The notes under the pieces were generated by a model. It was not told the DNA's origin, made no database searches, and saw nothing but the letters and a program-made list of their open reading frames with translations. From contig GG745332.1 of NCBI GenBank assembly GCA_000151295.1, forward strand, positions 363,857-415,045: a DNA stretch of 51,189 nucleotides, written 5' to 3'. Source of the stretch: Allomyces macrogynus ATCC 38327. Its lineage: Eukaryota; Blastocladiomycota; Blastocladiomycetes; Blastocladiales; Blastocladiaceae. Both the position numbers and the translations under genes were made by a program. This document shows, piece by piece, positions 10,205 through 21,252 of the stretch (its first letter is position 1; the number at the start of each line of letters is the position of its first letter).

Positions 10205-11379
10205 TTAGTCCAACTTCTGGTGCAGCTTCTCAATCAACCACTGCGCGATCGTGAACGAGAAGACGAGCTTGGGCCCAACAATGCCGACCTTAGGCACAAG
10301 ACCCTTGAAGAAGGCACCAAACCCTTCGTTGCGGATGAGGTTCTTGATGACCGTGTAGCCCGACTCGGGCGAGTCGAAGGGACGGCCCTGAATCCGCGTC
10401 TTGACGACATCGAGGGGCGCAGCGACAACAATCGACGCGACCGACCCGACCATCGACGAGATCGACAGCTGGAAGAAGGTGGGCTTGTCGGCGTCCGTGA
10501 GACCGAAAATGTAGGTCTTGGCCATTTGGTTGCCACCAAACAGCGCAAACGAGCCGGGCGCGTTACGCGCCGCCGTCCACCCGGCGCCACTGGAAAGGGG
10601 GGAGGAGAAGGAGGGAGGAACAGGGTGAGCCGAGAGTGGAACAGAGGCGTGCGTGACGGAGAGGGAGGGACGGGGACCCGTGGTCGGGTCACGGTCACGG
10701 CCACGGCCACGGGTGGTCGGTCGGTCGGAAAGAGCCGGAACACGTACCGGTAGAGCTCGCGCGGGTTGGCGAAGAGCGAAAGGAGGCCACGGCCGCGCAG
10801 AACCTCCGGGTTCGTCTGCGCCTTGATCTTCAGCACGTCCAGGGGCAGCAAGACGATTTCGCCAATGCCGACGAGACTAATGAAAAACAGAGCGGGGGAC
10901 TGTCAGTATTCGGGCCACACCGGAACGGAACACCACGGCACAGCACGACGCACAACGACGTACCTGCCGGCCGTCGCCTCCATCCAAGTGCGCGCCGACC
11001 GCTCACCAAAGACGCGCTTGAACGTATCGCCGTGGTTGTTCTTGAAGTAGTCCTTGACAAACGGCTGCCCGCCAAACTTGTAAACGCGCTGCATAACCTT
11101 GTAACCGGCCGCGAACCCAAGACCGGGGAACAGCGAAAAGTAGCGCTGCAAGACGGGCTTCGAGTAGGCGTCGCGGAAAATGACCTTGGCCGCGTTGTCG
11201 GCCGCTTGGCCAACCGACGTGCCGGGCGCCATAATCTTGATCGAGGTGTTCGACATGAGGCGCTTGGCAATCGTGTCGACTGGGTGGAAGCACAGCAGCT
11301 CGCACGCGCCCGACGTGGCAGCGCCGACAAAGCGCGCCGTCCCGGAGACCTTCTTGTCGGACTGGATGTGCGGGGCCAT
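10205..11379 (-). CDS. GGC1: Mitochondrial GTP/GDP carrier (Ggc1 type)
   Basis: Exons in coding order 11379-10964, 10876-10748 and 10589-10205; 309 residues, all phases correct. This is a mitochondrial carrier family protein of about the family's usual 300 residues, with three carrier repeats. Subfamily signatures are strong: FHPVDTIAKRLMSN in repeat 1, LFPGLGFAAGYKVMQRVYKF and GGQPFVKDYFKN, LLPLDVLKIKAQTNPE in repeat 2, GWTAARNAPGSFALFGGN, and APLDVVKTRIQ with PESGYTVIKN in repeat 3. These match yeast Ggc1/Yhm1, which imports GTP into mitochondria in exchange for GDP and affects mitochondrial iron and DNA maintenance. It would sit in the inner membrane with no cleaved presequence, as is usual. 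The second intron is 158 bp, longer than most in this window, and rich in GGTCAC/GGCCAC repeats. Confidence 0.95.
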
Positions 11380-11565
11380 TTTCGCGGTGGTGGTGGTTTG
11401 GTGGGGTGCTGGAAGAGTACGACGGGCGGGAGGTCTGGTTGGCGGTTGGTGGGCCGCTTCTTGAGCGTCAGCGGCTCTTGCTCGGTCGGATTGCGGTCGG
11501 TTGGTGCAAGTGCGCGAAGGTGGAGAGAACGGACCACGCGGCGGCGGCAGCGGGGGGCGGCAATG

Positions 11566-11573
11566 GTTTATAC
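11566..11573 (-). promoter_or_regulatory. Candidate TATA box of GGC1
   Basis: Minus-strand sequence TATAAACC about 190 bases upstream of the GGC1 start codon, standing out in GC-rich surroundings. Placement would give a 5' UTR of roughly 150 bases. Sequence resemblance only. Confidence 0.35.
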
Positions 11574-11579
11574 AAGTCG

Positions 11580-13291
11580 GCAAAGACCGCTCAGCGTCGG
11601 GAATGTGCTGTTCAAAGGGAGGAGGAGGGAGAGAGAAGAGCCGGAACGAGAACGGTTGTGATCGCACTTGTTGATGATGGATGACTGGCCGGCCAGAGCA
11701 AAATGTGATCAAAAAATGGCGGCGCCCATGAAGAAAATATGGCGCTATGGACAAGCCCGGCATGAACTTTGCCTTCGGGCCATGTCAAAACCCCGTGGAC
11801 CACGGCGGGCCCAGGCTGCGCCCATGCCGGTCGGGTTGCGAATGCTGCGAAAGTGACAGGCAACGAAGCGGTGGGCCAGCATCACGTGCACAATTGCGTC
11901 CCGTCTTGCTCCGAAACCCTGAAGGCATGGCGGCTGTCAGCGCGTTTCCGGGTGCTCGGGAATCCACAGCAGCACACGTCTCACACCTAAATAGCGTGGA
12001 CGTCAGCTCTCCATTTCACTCTCGCTCTTGATCCGGTTCCTTCTTGCTCGAGCGCCTCCTCCGCACCCCGCCTCTTCTGGACCAGCGCGGCACGCAACAC
12101 GCTGAAACCGCCTGGCCTGCCGCCAGCGACCGGAACCGCTGCAAAAGACTGGCACGCGCACGCTGGACGTGTGCTGCTGCACCGAGCTGGCTGCCGCTGC
12201 CGTCGCCACAACTCGAACGACCGCGGGGTTCCGGTCAAGTCCGGCCGTGCATTGCATTCGCTACATTTATTTCAGAAGAGGGTCTCCACCTTGCCCAGAA
12301 GCAAGCATTGGAACGTTTCAAGAGGGCCACCTGGTGCTGGGCTTCATGCTGGTCAGATGTTTGTGGGCCTCTTTTCTCGCGTCTTCTCCATCTGTTCTCC
12401 ACTCGTTCTCCACTCGTTCTCCTCTCGTTCTCCACTTCGCTCTCCACTTCGACGCCTTGGCTCGCGATCCGGCACGGAGGTGAGTTGCATGGAAGTGAGT
12501 CAATTACTTGGTGGCCATCAGTGCAGGAGAAAATGAGTCTATTAAATACGTGTTGAAAATTGCACTTTGAACCAGGTGGGTCACGTCACTGCCGGGTGAC
12601 CTGCTCCTTGACACGCCGTGGTGCTGCAGCAAGGGCTCAGCACGCCCACCACCGCACCGCCGTCGCGCTCGGCGTTACTCGCGTCGTCAGCGCGCGACGA
12701 CGACGATTTTGATTTTGACCACCACGACCGCGACCACCGGCGGGCCCGGCGATCCCGCAACTTGCTGCAACTGCTGCGCGCGCCGGCCGCCACGACATCT
12801 TCGAGCACGTCGATTGCTCGCCTGCCACGTCCCACACAATCGACACGACGCTCAAGCGCGCCCAGCTTCACCGTGTTCCCCCTGTCCGCTGCACCGCTGC
12901 AGGCGCGGCCTTGACCGTGCCCAGCTCCGCGCCGACCTTGCGACGGCGTCGACTGCAACTTTGAGCGCTTGGCGCGCCGTGCGTGCCGCCTCTCGCCAGG
13001 ACCAGTTCATCTCGTGCGCGCGGTGGCCAAGTCGCGGCGGCGGCGGCGGCTTGTCTTGGCGCCATTTCGACCGTGCCCGCCGTGGACCCGGCCGCACTTC
13101 CAGCGGCGCTTCCTCACTCGAACCTGCGGCATTCTGCTGCACCAGTGCATCACCTCGCGCATCGCGACCGACCGACCCGCACGCGTGCCCGCCCGCTGCA
13201 CCTCTTCTTCTCTCCTGCCCGCCGCCCCCGGCCGGGGATCTGCAAGTGACCACCACCACCACCACCACCAACCACCGGCTGCACCAATACC
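11580..13291. other. Divergent intergenic region GGC1 / flippase
   Basis: About 1.7 kb between two divergently transcribed genes. Contents I can see: a pyrimidine-rich tandem stretch at about 12368-12450 built from repeated GTTCTCCACTC-like units, and a CAC/ACC trinucleotide run at about 13249-13276, just upstream of the flippase ATG and so probably in its 5' UTR. Open frames are numerous but low-complexity; none is recognised. Confidence 0.5.
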
Positions 13292-16200
13292 ATGAGCAAG
13301 CAGCCCGTCCCGTCCTACGCGGGCACTGCCGCGAAAACGGCCGTGCCCGCAGCCCCGCTGCTCGTCCCGCCAACGACGGGCCCCGCTGCTGGGTCCGCAT
13401 CGTCAGCCGCCTCGCCCTCGCTCGCATCGTCGCGCGGCCGGGGTAAACTCGCGGCCGGCAAGGCGCACGACGGCAAACCCTCGGGCTTCTCATTCCGCCG
13501 CTTCTTGCGCCGTAAGGCCGCCGCGCCCAAGGCCGCACGCGTGCGCCGCCAGCGCCCGAGCAGTGCGCTGCTCAACCAGGCCGACGAAAAGGCGCCGCTC
13601 ACGCCCACCTCGACTGTCCTGATTCCGCCGTCGCCGCTGGCCTTGCTCGCGAATGTCGACCCGGCCATCGTGCGCCGCGTATTTATCAACGTCGTCTACC
13701 CGGACGTTGACCCGGCGTTTCGCGTGGGCGGTGGCAGTGATGGTGAATCGACGCTGCCACCACCACCTGCAGGAGGTGCGGTCGATGCGGCCAAAGTCGC
13801 ACCACCAGCATCTACAACGGCGCCCGCGAGCAGCAGCAGCAGCAGCAGTCAACCCGACGGGAAGCTGCCCAAGTTCCCGACCAACGAGATCACCACGACC
13901 AAGTACAACTTGCTCGATTTCATCCCGAAAAACTTGGCCGAGCAGTTTCGCCGCGTGGCCAACTCGTACTTTCTCGCCATGGTCGTGCTGCAGTTTATCC
14001 CGTCGCTCGAGGTGGCCGACCCGGCGTTTGCCGCCATGCCCATTGTCTGCATTGTCGCGGCCACGGCCATGAAGGATGGGCTCGAGGATTTCCGCCGTCG
14101 TATCCAGGACAAGCAGCTCAACGAGGAATTGACGCTCACGTTGCGCGACTGGGCCAACGTGAACCGCACCTGGCACGCGTGGCAGGCCAAAATCGCGAAC
14201 GCCGTCACGTCCTGTTTTCGCCGGCGACGCAAGTTCCAGACGACGCCCGAACCGACGTGGGACACGACAAAGTGGAAGGACCTGCGCGTCGGCGACTTTG
14301 TGCTGCTCAACAACAATGACCCGATCCCGGCCGACGTGCTCATCTTGGCCACGTCGGAAATGGACAGCATGGTATGTGACCTTTCTCTCCCTCGCGCACA
14401 ACGCGGCGACATGGCAACTGATACAACAGCACGTTTCAGTGTTATATCGAAACGAAATCGCTGGATGGCGAGACGAATCTTAAGATTCGCCGCGGGCCCG
14501 CTGAGACAGCGTGGCTGCGCACGCCGCGCGATTGCGCCGAACTCGAGGGCGTCGTGCAGTGTGAATTGCCGAACCCGGCGCTCTACAAGTTCCAGGCCAC
14601 GCTAGTCGTGCGCCGGCACGCCGCGGCCAACCGCATGAACGAAGATCCGGAACCGACTGTCGTCGCCGAACCCATCACGTTTGGGAAAGGCGCCATCCCG
14701 TCCGACCCGGCCCCGTCGTACGCGGCCCTGATTGGCGACGACCCGAACGCCGTTCCTGTTCCGATCCCGGCGGCCGCGGGACTCGCAGGATCATCCCCTG
14801 CATCGGCCGCGGCCATCATGACGCCAATCGATCTCCTCGACGACGTGACCGTGGACCTGTCGGCATCCACCGGCCCAGCGACCGCGTCGGCCGCGCAGTT
14901 TGTGCCCGTGACCGACGAGAACGACGTGGCCGGCGATGACGAAGACGAGTTCTTGCAGATTCCGGTCACGGCGAGCTCGTTGCTGTTGCGCGGGTGCAAC
15001 CTGCGCAACACCGAGTGGGTGATTGGGCTCGTGCTGTATACGGGGCCCGACACCAAGATTCAGCTGAATGCGGGCGCGACGCCGTCCAAGCGCACGCGCA
15101 TCGAAAAGCAAATGAACCCGCAGGTCATCCTCAATTTCGTGATCTTGTTTGGCCTGTGCTGCGTCTGCGCCGTGACGTATATGCTCTACTACGCGGCGTT
15201 CAACTTCGAGCGCGCGCCGTTTGCGCTCGAGCCGTACGAGACGAACCAGAGCGAGTTGGTGGTCGCGGTGACTACGTTCTTGTACGTTTGCGCTGGAGTA
15301 CATTTTCGGTCGCAGGCACGACGACTGACCTTTCCCTTGGTGTTTGTTCTAGCACGGCCGTCATCATCTTCCAGAATCTCGTGCCGATCTCACTCTACGT
15401 GAGCGTCGAAGTCGTCAAGACGATGCAGGTACGCGTTTATGCGGTTGGTGCTTGGGCCCACGCTTACTGGCCCTCCTCACTGACCTAGTTCCTGACCGGA
15501 CACAGGCCTACTTTATCCACTGTGACGAGAAAATGTACGACCCGGGCATCGACAAGTCGTGCTCGGTGCGGTCGTGGAACTTGTCGGTACGTTTGCCCGA
15601 ACCCGCCTCGGGTCCGTTTTGTTGAGCGACTCAACTGACGCCGATCCCCCCCCCCCCCCCCTAACCTAGGACGACCTGGGCCAAATCGAGTACGTCTTCA
15701 GCGACAAGACGGGCACGCTGACGCAAAACGTCATGGAGCTGCGCAAGGTCTCGATTGCCGGCACCATCTACGGCAACGAGTACATGGCGGCCGACGCGGC
15801 GACGCGCACGCGCATGGCGACGCAGTTCCAGAACGAGATTGCCGGCCTAAACGCGTCGCGGCAAGTCATGACGACTGGCAAGCCCATTACGTTTGTCGAC
15901 CGCGGCGTGATCCCGGCGATTGCCGACCCGCACTCACCCGTGCACCTGTTTTTCCTGCTCGCGTCTCTGTGCCACACGGTCTTGCCCGAAAAAGTAACCA
16001 ACGGCGACACGGGCGAGACGACGATCACCTACAAGGCGCAGTCGCCCGACGACGAGGCGCTGGTCACCACGGCGCAAGCGCTCGGCGTCACGTTCCTGAA
16101 CCGGTCGCAGGCCGGGATTGTGCTGTCGGTGCACGGCGTGACCAAGCTCTACGACGTGCTGGAAATCATCGAGTTCAACTCGACGCGTAAACGCATGTCG

Positions 16201-18610
16201 GTGATTGTGCGCGACCCTGACCGTGGGTTGCTGTTGCTGACCAAGGGCGCCGACTCGATTATTTTCGACCGGCTCGCGCCGGGCCAGGACGCATTGCGCG
16301 GCACGACCTTGCAGCAGCTGCAGTTTTTCGCGAACGATGGGTTGCGGACTCTGTGTCTTGCCTGGCGTCCGCTCGATGAAGCGGCGTTTGCCGCGTGGCA
16401 CGCCGAGTACTCGGCCGCAGCGTTGTTGCCGAACGGCCGCGACGAGGCCATGGACGCGGTCGCCGAAAAGCTCGAGCGTGGCTTGACCCTGATTGGCGCG
16501 ACGGCGATCGAGGACAAGTTGCAGGACCAGGTGCCGGAAACGATTCACAACCTTTTGCAGGCCGGGATCAAGGTGTGGGTGCTCACGGGGGACAAGGTCG
16601 AGACGGCGATTGCCATTGGGTTCTCCTCCAACCTGCTCGAGCCGTCCATGACTCTGATCGTGATCCAGGGCGACGATTACTGGTCGACGCGCCGGCAATT
16701 GCAGGACTCGTTGCTGACGCTCCTGGGCGCGGCGCCCGCACCGCCCGCACCGAGTATTCCGGGCGTCGCGCGCGACCGATCGGCGTCGACTTCGACGGGA
16801 TCGTCGACCGACCCGGCCAATGCGCGGTACGCGCTTGTGATTGACGGCACGTCGCTGCGGTACGCGCTGCAGGACGAAAACCGGCTCTTGTTTCTTGAAG
16901 TCGGGTGCCGGTGTGTGTCGGTGGTCGTCGCGCGTGCCTCGCCGCTGCAAAAGGCGCAGGTGGTCGACTTGGTCCGCAAGGAACTCGACTGTTTGTCGCT
17001 CGCAATCGGCGACGGGGCCAACGACGTGTCGATGATCCAGGCGGCGAATGTGGGTATTGGGATTGCCGGGCATGAGGGCATGCAGGCCGTGCTCGCATCG
17101 GATTACGCGATTGGCCAGTTCCGGTTCCTGCAGCGGCTGTTGCTCGTGCACGGCCGGTGGTCGTATCGCCGGATCGCCGTCATGAACCTGACGTTCTTTT
17201 ACAAGAACATTACCTGGACGCTGGCGCTGTTCTGGTTCCAGTTTTACTGCGGGTTCTCTGCGGCCATCTTGTTCGAGTACTCGTACGTTCTTCTTTCTTT
17301 CAGGCGTGTTCCTCTGTGCCATCCCGCCAACTGACTTGCCTATCCTGTTGTTTAGCTACATCAACTACTACAACCTCTTTTGTACGTCGAGTGCTCCGGC
17401 CCCTGTCCCCCCGCCGGCCGGACTTTGCTATTTTTACGTTTGGTGACATCCGCTGACTTGGTCGCTTCATCATCATGTAGTCACGGTCATTCCGACGCTC
17501 CTGATCGGCATTTTCGACCAAGATCTGCCCGAGTTCCGTGCCGAGGCGTTCCCGGAGCTGTTCAACGCCGGCATCCGCGGCGCCTACTACAACACGCTCA
17601 AGTTTGCGACGCACATTGGCTGGGCCATGTTCCACTCGCTCGTCGCCTACTTTTTCGGATACTACGTCTACACGGACGCAATTGTGTCCGCACAAGGCGT
17701 CTCGTCGGACCTCTACGAAGCGGGCACGGCCATTGCTGCGTACGCGATTTTCATCGCCAACACGTACATGGCGTGGCACATCAAGTCGTGGACGTGGATC
17801 ATGGTCGTTGGGCTTGGCTTCAATGCCGTCCTCTTCCCGCTCTACGTCTGGGGCTACTCACTCTACTCGTCGGACTCGCCGATTCTCGGGCTCGATGCGC
17901 AATTGCTCGGCAATGCCACGTTCTGGGTGTCGCTGCCGCTCGCCATCGCCATCAGCATCCTCCCGCTCGCGGCCGTCGAGTACCTGGCCACGTCCGTGTC
18001 CCCGTCGGACGTCGACGTGATCCGACACATGTCCGACGCCGCCGTCGTGCGGCACTCGCACGTGCACTCGGCGTCCCCATCCGGATCGCCCAACGCCGGC
18101 ACCGCCGTGGCACCACCACACGGCGCGCCGCACCCGGTCCCGTCCGCGCCCATCGACGTCGAAATGCACCCGACCACGCACGCCGCCGCCGTCTCGCCAC
18201 CACCACCGGCGCCCGCCTCGGCTTCCGCGCGGTGGGACACGCTGCTCGACTCGATCACCAAAGTCGTCGACAAGGGCCCCGTGGCGCGCCTGCGCGCGAA
18301 ACCCGCGAGGCCGCGCCCCTCGTCCCTACTGATGATGAGCGACCCGGATATGACGCGCCGCGCACAGCCGGTCACGGGGTTCGCGTTTTCCGGGGACGAG
18401 GAAATGCTGCTGGCGGCCGAAAGTTCGGCACGGGCCGCGTCGCCCGCGGGATCAGCGTCGCGCGCCGCGAGTATGTCCCCGACGAGGACGCACCATAGGG
18501 GGCAGCGGTCGGGCGAGTGGCGGCCGCCGGCGCCGAGGCCCCCAGCCGAGTGGGGTGCGGGAGGGGAGGAGGATGTCGAGTTGGCCGAGTTGCGCGGGAG
18601 GCCGGCATAG
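13292..18610 (+). CDS. P4-type ATPase, Dnf1/2-like phospholipid flippase
   Basis: Seven exons: 13292-14371, 14440-15281, 15353-15428, 15506-15586, 15670-17282, 17356-17381 and 17481-18610; 1615 residues, in frame throughout. Family marks in order: TTTKYNLLDFIPKNLAEQFR before M1; actuator-domain KSLDGETNLKIR (P4 variant of TGES); the PISL motif in M4 (NLVPISLYVSVEVVKTMQ); the phosphorylated aspartate in SDKTGTLTQN; the nucleotide-binding YKAQSPDDEALV; LTGDKVETAIAIG; and the hinge IGDGANDVSMIQAANVGIGI. Ten membrane helices are expected. The CYIETKSLDGETN region and the C-terminal SPSDVDVIRHM resemble yeast Dnf1/Dnf2, which move phosphatidylcholine and phosphatidylethanolamine to the cytosolic leaflet and usually need a Cdc50-type partner (not in this window). 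The first 190 residues and the last 200 are disordered and Ala/Ser/Pro-rich. Exon 6 is only 26 bp, and intron 4 has an uninterrupted run of about 16 C before its acceptor. Confidence 0.95.
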
Positions 18611-19074
18611 CCGAAGGTTGGCGATGAGGTGGGGGAGAGAGTGGGGTTCCTGTATCATGTATTTTCGTGTGTGGGCGGGCAGGATGCGCGCGGCAGGCGC
18701 GCCAGTGGGCGAGAGCCGGTTTTGGATGCAATTCCTTTTTCATGCCCGGCTTGCGTTGCGTGGTCGTCTTCAATCCTCGGCATGCGGGCCTCGGGACCGG
18801 GCGCTACGATGCGCTGTGGATGCCTCGTCTCATCGCGGCGGGTCGTGCTCGAGGTGTCGCGGTGCTTAGTTTGTCTCGCACATCACGCCGCTTTCACGTT
18901 TGACAAAGATTTCAGTCGAATCATCCGCCTCTTTTGCTTTTGTCGTCGACGGCAAAGATGACTTCCTCTCGTACCCTCCGAGCACCTCAACGTGCACGGC
19001 AGCGACTTGCTGCAAAATAATCCGTTGCTGCACGAACACCTTGTCCACCGGAAGCCAGCTCAATCCCTGCAACC
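18611..19074. other. Intergenic between flippase and DIB1
   Basis: About 460 bp between two co-oriented genes. Nothing coding is recognised. It should contain the flippase 3' end and the DIB1 promoter and 5' UTR. Confidence 0.5.
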
Positions 19075-19727
19075 ATGGCGGTCAGTACCTCATTCACCAG
19101 CATCATCGCCCATGACCCCACGCGACTGACGAGTAACCACCGCAGTTCTTCCTCCCGCACCTGACCAATGGATGGCAAGTCGACCAGGCTATCTTGTCCG
19201 AGGAGGACCGCGTCGTCGTGATTCGGTTCGGGCACGACTGGGTGCGTCTCCATATTCCCTTACCCTTCCCGTTGGCCGTCATCCCGCTCCAACTCAAGAA
19301 GCACACCCACCTCACCACCGCTAGGCCGTCGTACTCTAGGACCGCGAGTGCATGATCACCGATGAGACGCTCTATTCGATTGCCGATAAAGTCAAGAACT
19401 TTGCTGTCATCTACTTGGTCGACACGACTGAGGTGCCTGACTTCAACAAAATGTACGAGCTCTACGATAATTGCACGATCATGTTTTTTTTCCGCAACAA
19501 GCATATCATGGTGGATCTCGGCACGGGGAATAACAACAAGATCAATTGGGCCGTGTCGGGTACGTTTTTGCGGTCGTTGTGGACAAGGCGGGACGGGACT
19601 GACCTCGCGACTGTGTGTAGACAAGCAAGAGCTGATCGATTTGATTGAGGTTGTCTACCGCGGCGCGCGCAAGGGCCGCGGTCTGGTCGTCTCGCCCAAG
19701 GATTACTCGACCAAGTACAAGTACTGA
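19075..19727 (+). CDS. DIB1: U5 snRNP thioredoxin-like protein Dib1/TXNL4A
   Basis: Four exons, 19075-19080, 19146-19241, 19340-19559 and 19621-19727, give 142 residues, exactly the length of Dib1 in human and fission yeast. After MA the protein reads FFLPHLTNGWQVDQAILSEE, then VVVIRFGHDWDRECMITDE, NFAVIYLVDTTEVPDFNKMY, IMFFFRNKHIMVDLGTGNNN, and it ends ARKGRGLVVSPKDYSTKYKY: near-identical to the family along its whole length. Dib1 is a thioredoxin-fold component of the U4/U6.U5 tri-snRNP that must leave for the spliceosome to become active; it has no redox CxxC. The start codon and one alanine codon are alone in exon 1 (6 coding bases), with donor GTCAGT. This gene's own message needs three splicing events, unusual for a 142-residue protein. 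Confidence 0.96.
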
Positions 19728-20327
19728 GGGGGTCAAGGGATGGGCCAAGGAGAGAGGAATGGATGTGTTTCGTTAGCAATATGGATTGTGTTTTGTTGAC
19801 CGGTAGTCATTGCTCTCCACTGTTATCTCAACTCTTCAGCGCGCTCTAATATGATCAGGAGAAGCAGCGCAAAGGCATTTTTTCGCTCCCCTCACAGGCG
19901 ACCTCCGCGCAATTCGCCAATCAGCCAGGCACGCCAGGCACCACTTTGTGACGCTGCGCCAATTAGGAGCGCGGTAGCCGGCACGCCTCGGCGATCACAA
20001 CCGAGATCAATGCTGGCTGGTGTCGGCTGCCGCTCAGTCGCAGCTGCGAGCCTGACAGGCATGACAAACGACAAACACGTCTCGCAGAGCCAGTGCGGGA
20101 CACCAACGCATCAGGCGTCTCCACATGATGCAGGCGCACATCGCGCGTCCAAGGGGCAGTCTCGTGTTCTGTCAGCCATCGATCCAACCGCCGAGCACAC
20201 CAGTACAACGACAACGGCAATCCGTTTGAGCGCAATTCGCAACCCGTTTTTTGTACAGTAAAGGCGCGCGCGCTCTTGATCCGACGCTCCCAAGATTTCA
20301 GTGCAGCTCGACCCTTCCATCATCGCC
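19728..20327. other. Intergenic between DIB1 and the zinc-domain gene
   Basis: 600 bp upstream of the Yvh1-like zinc-domain gene. I looked specifically for a dual-specificity phosphatase domain (HCxxGxSRS) in any frame and did not see one. No other feature recognised. Confidence 0.5.
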
Positions 20328-20936
20328 ATGCAAGCACCGACCAACGCATCATCACCAAGCGCGCCCGCGTCCTCCGCCGCGCCCGCAATTCCAAGGCCCG
20401 CCATGGCGCACCCGCGCGTAACCGTCGCGACCCGCGGCGGGATCCTCCCCAGTTCACGCAACCCCACCCCCATCGCCCCCACCACCCCGTCGGCCTCGTC
20501 CTACCGCTGCCCCAAGTGCCGCACGACGCTCTTTACCGCATCCGACGTAGTCGCGCACGACCCTGCCGACGCGCGCGCCGCGCACGACCCTGCCGACGCG
20601 CGCGCCGCGCATGTGCGGTTCCGGCACAAGGGCGTGGCCAACACGTCCGTGTGCACGGTCCTGAACGTCGTACCGAATTTGCCCTGGCTCGCCGAGGAAG
20701 TGGCGCGTGGGGAAGTTGAGGGCAAGATGGTGTGTGGCGGGACGTTGCGTAATGGCGCGAAGTGTGGGGCGAAAGTGGGCGAGTACCACTGGCAGGGGTC
20801 GACGTGCACGTGTGGCCAGTGGGTCGCGCCGGCGTTTTTGGTGCCGAGGTCCAAGGTTGACGCGGTGGTCGCGGCGCCGACAGCGGCAGTGGCCGGCGCG
20901 GCGGCGGCGGTTGGGGGTGAGAGTAGGAGGCCGTGA
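20328..20936 (+). CDS. Yvh1/DUSP12-type zinc-binding domain protein without phosphatase
   Basis: Single exon, 202 residues. Residues about 55-180 match the C-terminal zinc-binding domain of the Yvh1/DUSP12 phosphatases: SYRCPKCRTTLFTASDVVAH with the first CxxC pair, a further Cys in NTSVCTVLN, LPWLAEEVARGEVEGKMVC (the family's W-x-G-KL-C segment), GAKVGEYHWQGSTCTCGQWV and PAFLVPRSKVD, which corresponds to the conserved SCGxWxxPAFQxxKSRVD end. In Yvh1 this domain binds two zincs and drives release of Mrt4 from pre-60S ribosomes; in yeast the phosphatase activity is dispensable for that role. Here the N-terminal phosphatase domain is absent: the first 50 residues are disordered Ala/Pro/Ser. A nine-residue duplication (AHDPADARA twice) sits between the first zinc ligands. 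ATG 20328 is preferred; 20402 is an alternative. Confidence 0.82.
   Translation: MQAPTNASSPSAPASSAAPAIPRPAMAHPRVTVATRGGILPSSRNPTPIAPTTPSASSYRCPKCRTTLFTASDVVAHDPADARAAHDPADARAAHVRFRHKGVANTSVCTVLNVVPNLPWLAEEVARGEVEGKMVCGGTLRNGAKCGAKVGEYHWQGSTCTCGQWVAPAFLVPRSKVDAVVAAPTAAVAGAAAAVGGESRRP
20553..20606 (+). repeat. 27 bp perfect tandem duplication
   Basis: Two adjacent identical 27 bp units (20553-20579 and 20580-20606) inside the zinc-domain gene, in frame, adding nine residues. Their perfect identity suggests a recent slippage event. Confidence 0.9.
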
Positions 20937-21252
20937 GTGCTGATTGATTGGAGTGGAGTGCGTTTGTGTAAAATATTCAAATCTTCTTGCCCTGATCTCG
21001 TCGGTGCGTCCAGCGTCGTCTTTGCAACGCACGGTGTTGTCTTTATGTGGTGGTGTTTGGATTTGGAGAAACGGCCAGGGTCGCAACATCGTGATCGCGT
21101 CTGGCCCGCTTCCCACGCACGACGCGCGTCAGCCCAAGTCGCGCACCAACTTGAGCAGGGCCGCACTCGCGCTCCACGATCCTCCTACCTCTGCCGCGCT
21201 CTCCCGCCCCCTCCAGCGCGAAAACCACGCTCGGCAACGAACCACGATCAAA
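20937..21252. other. Intergenic, upstream of DUF4436-like gene
   Basis: About 315 bp between two co-oriented genes. Nothing recognised beyond an expected promoter and 5' UTR. Confidence 0.5.
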
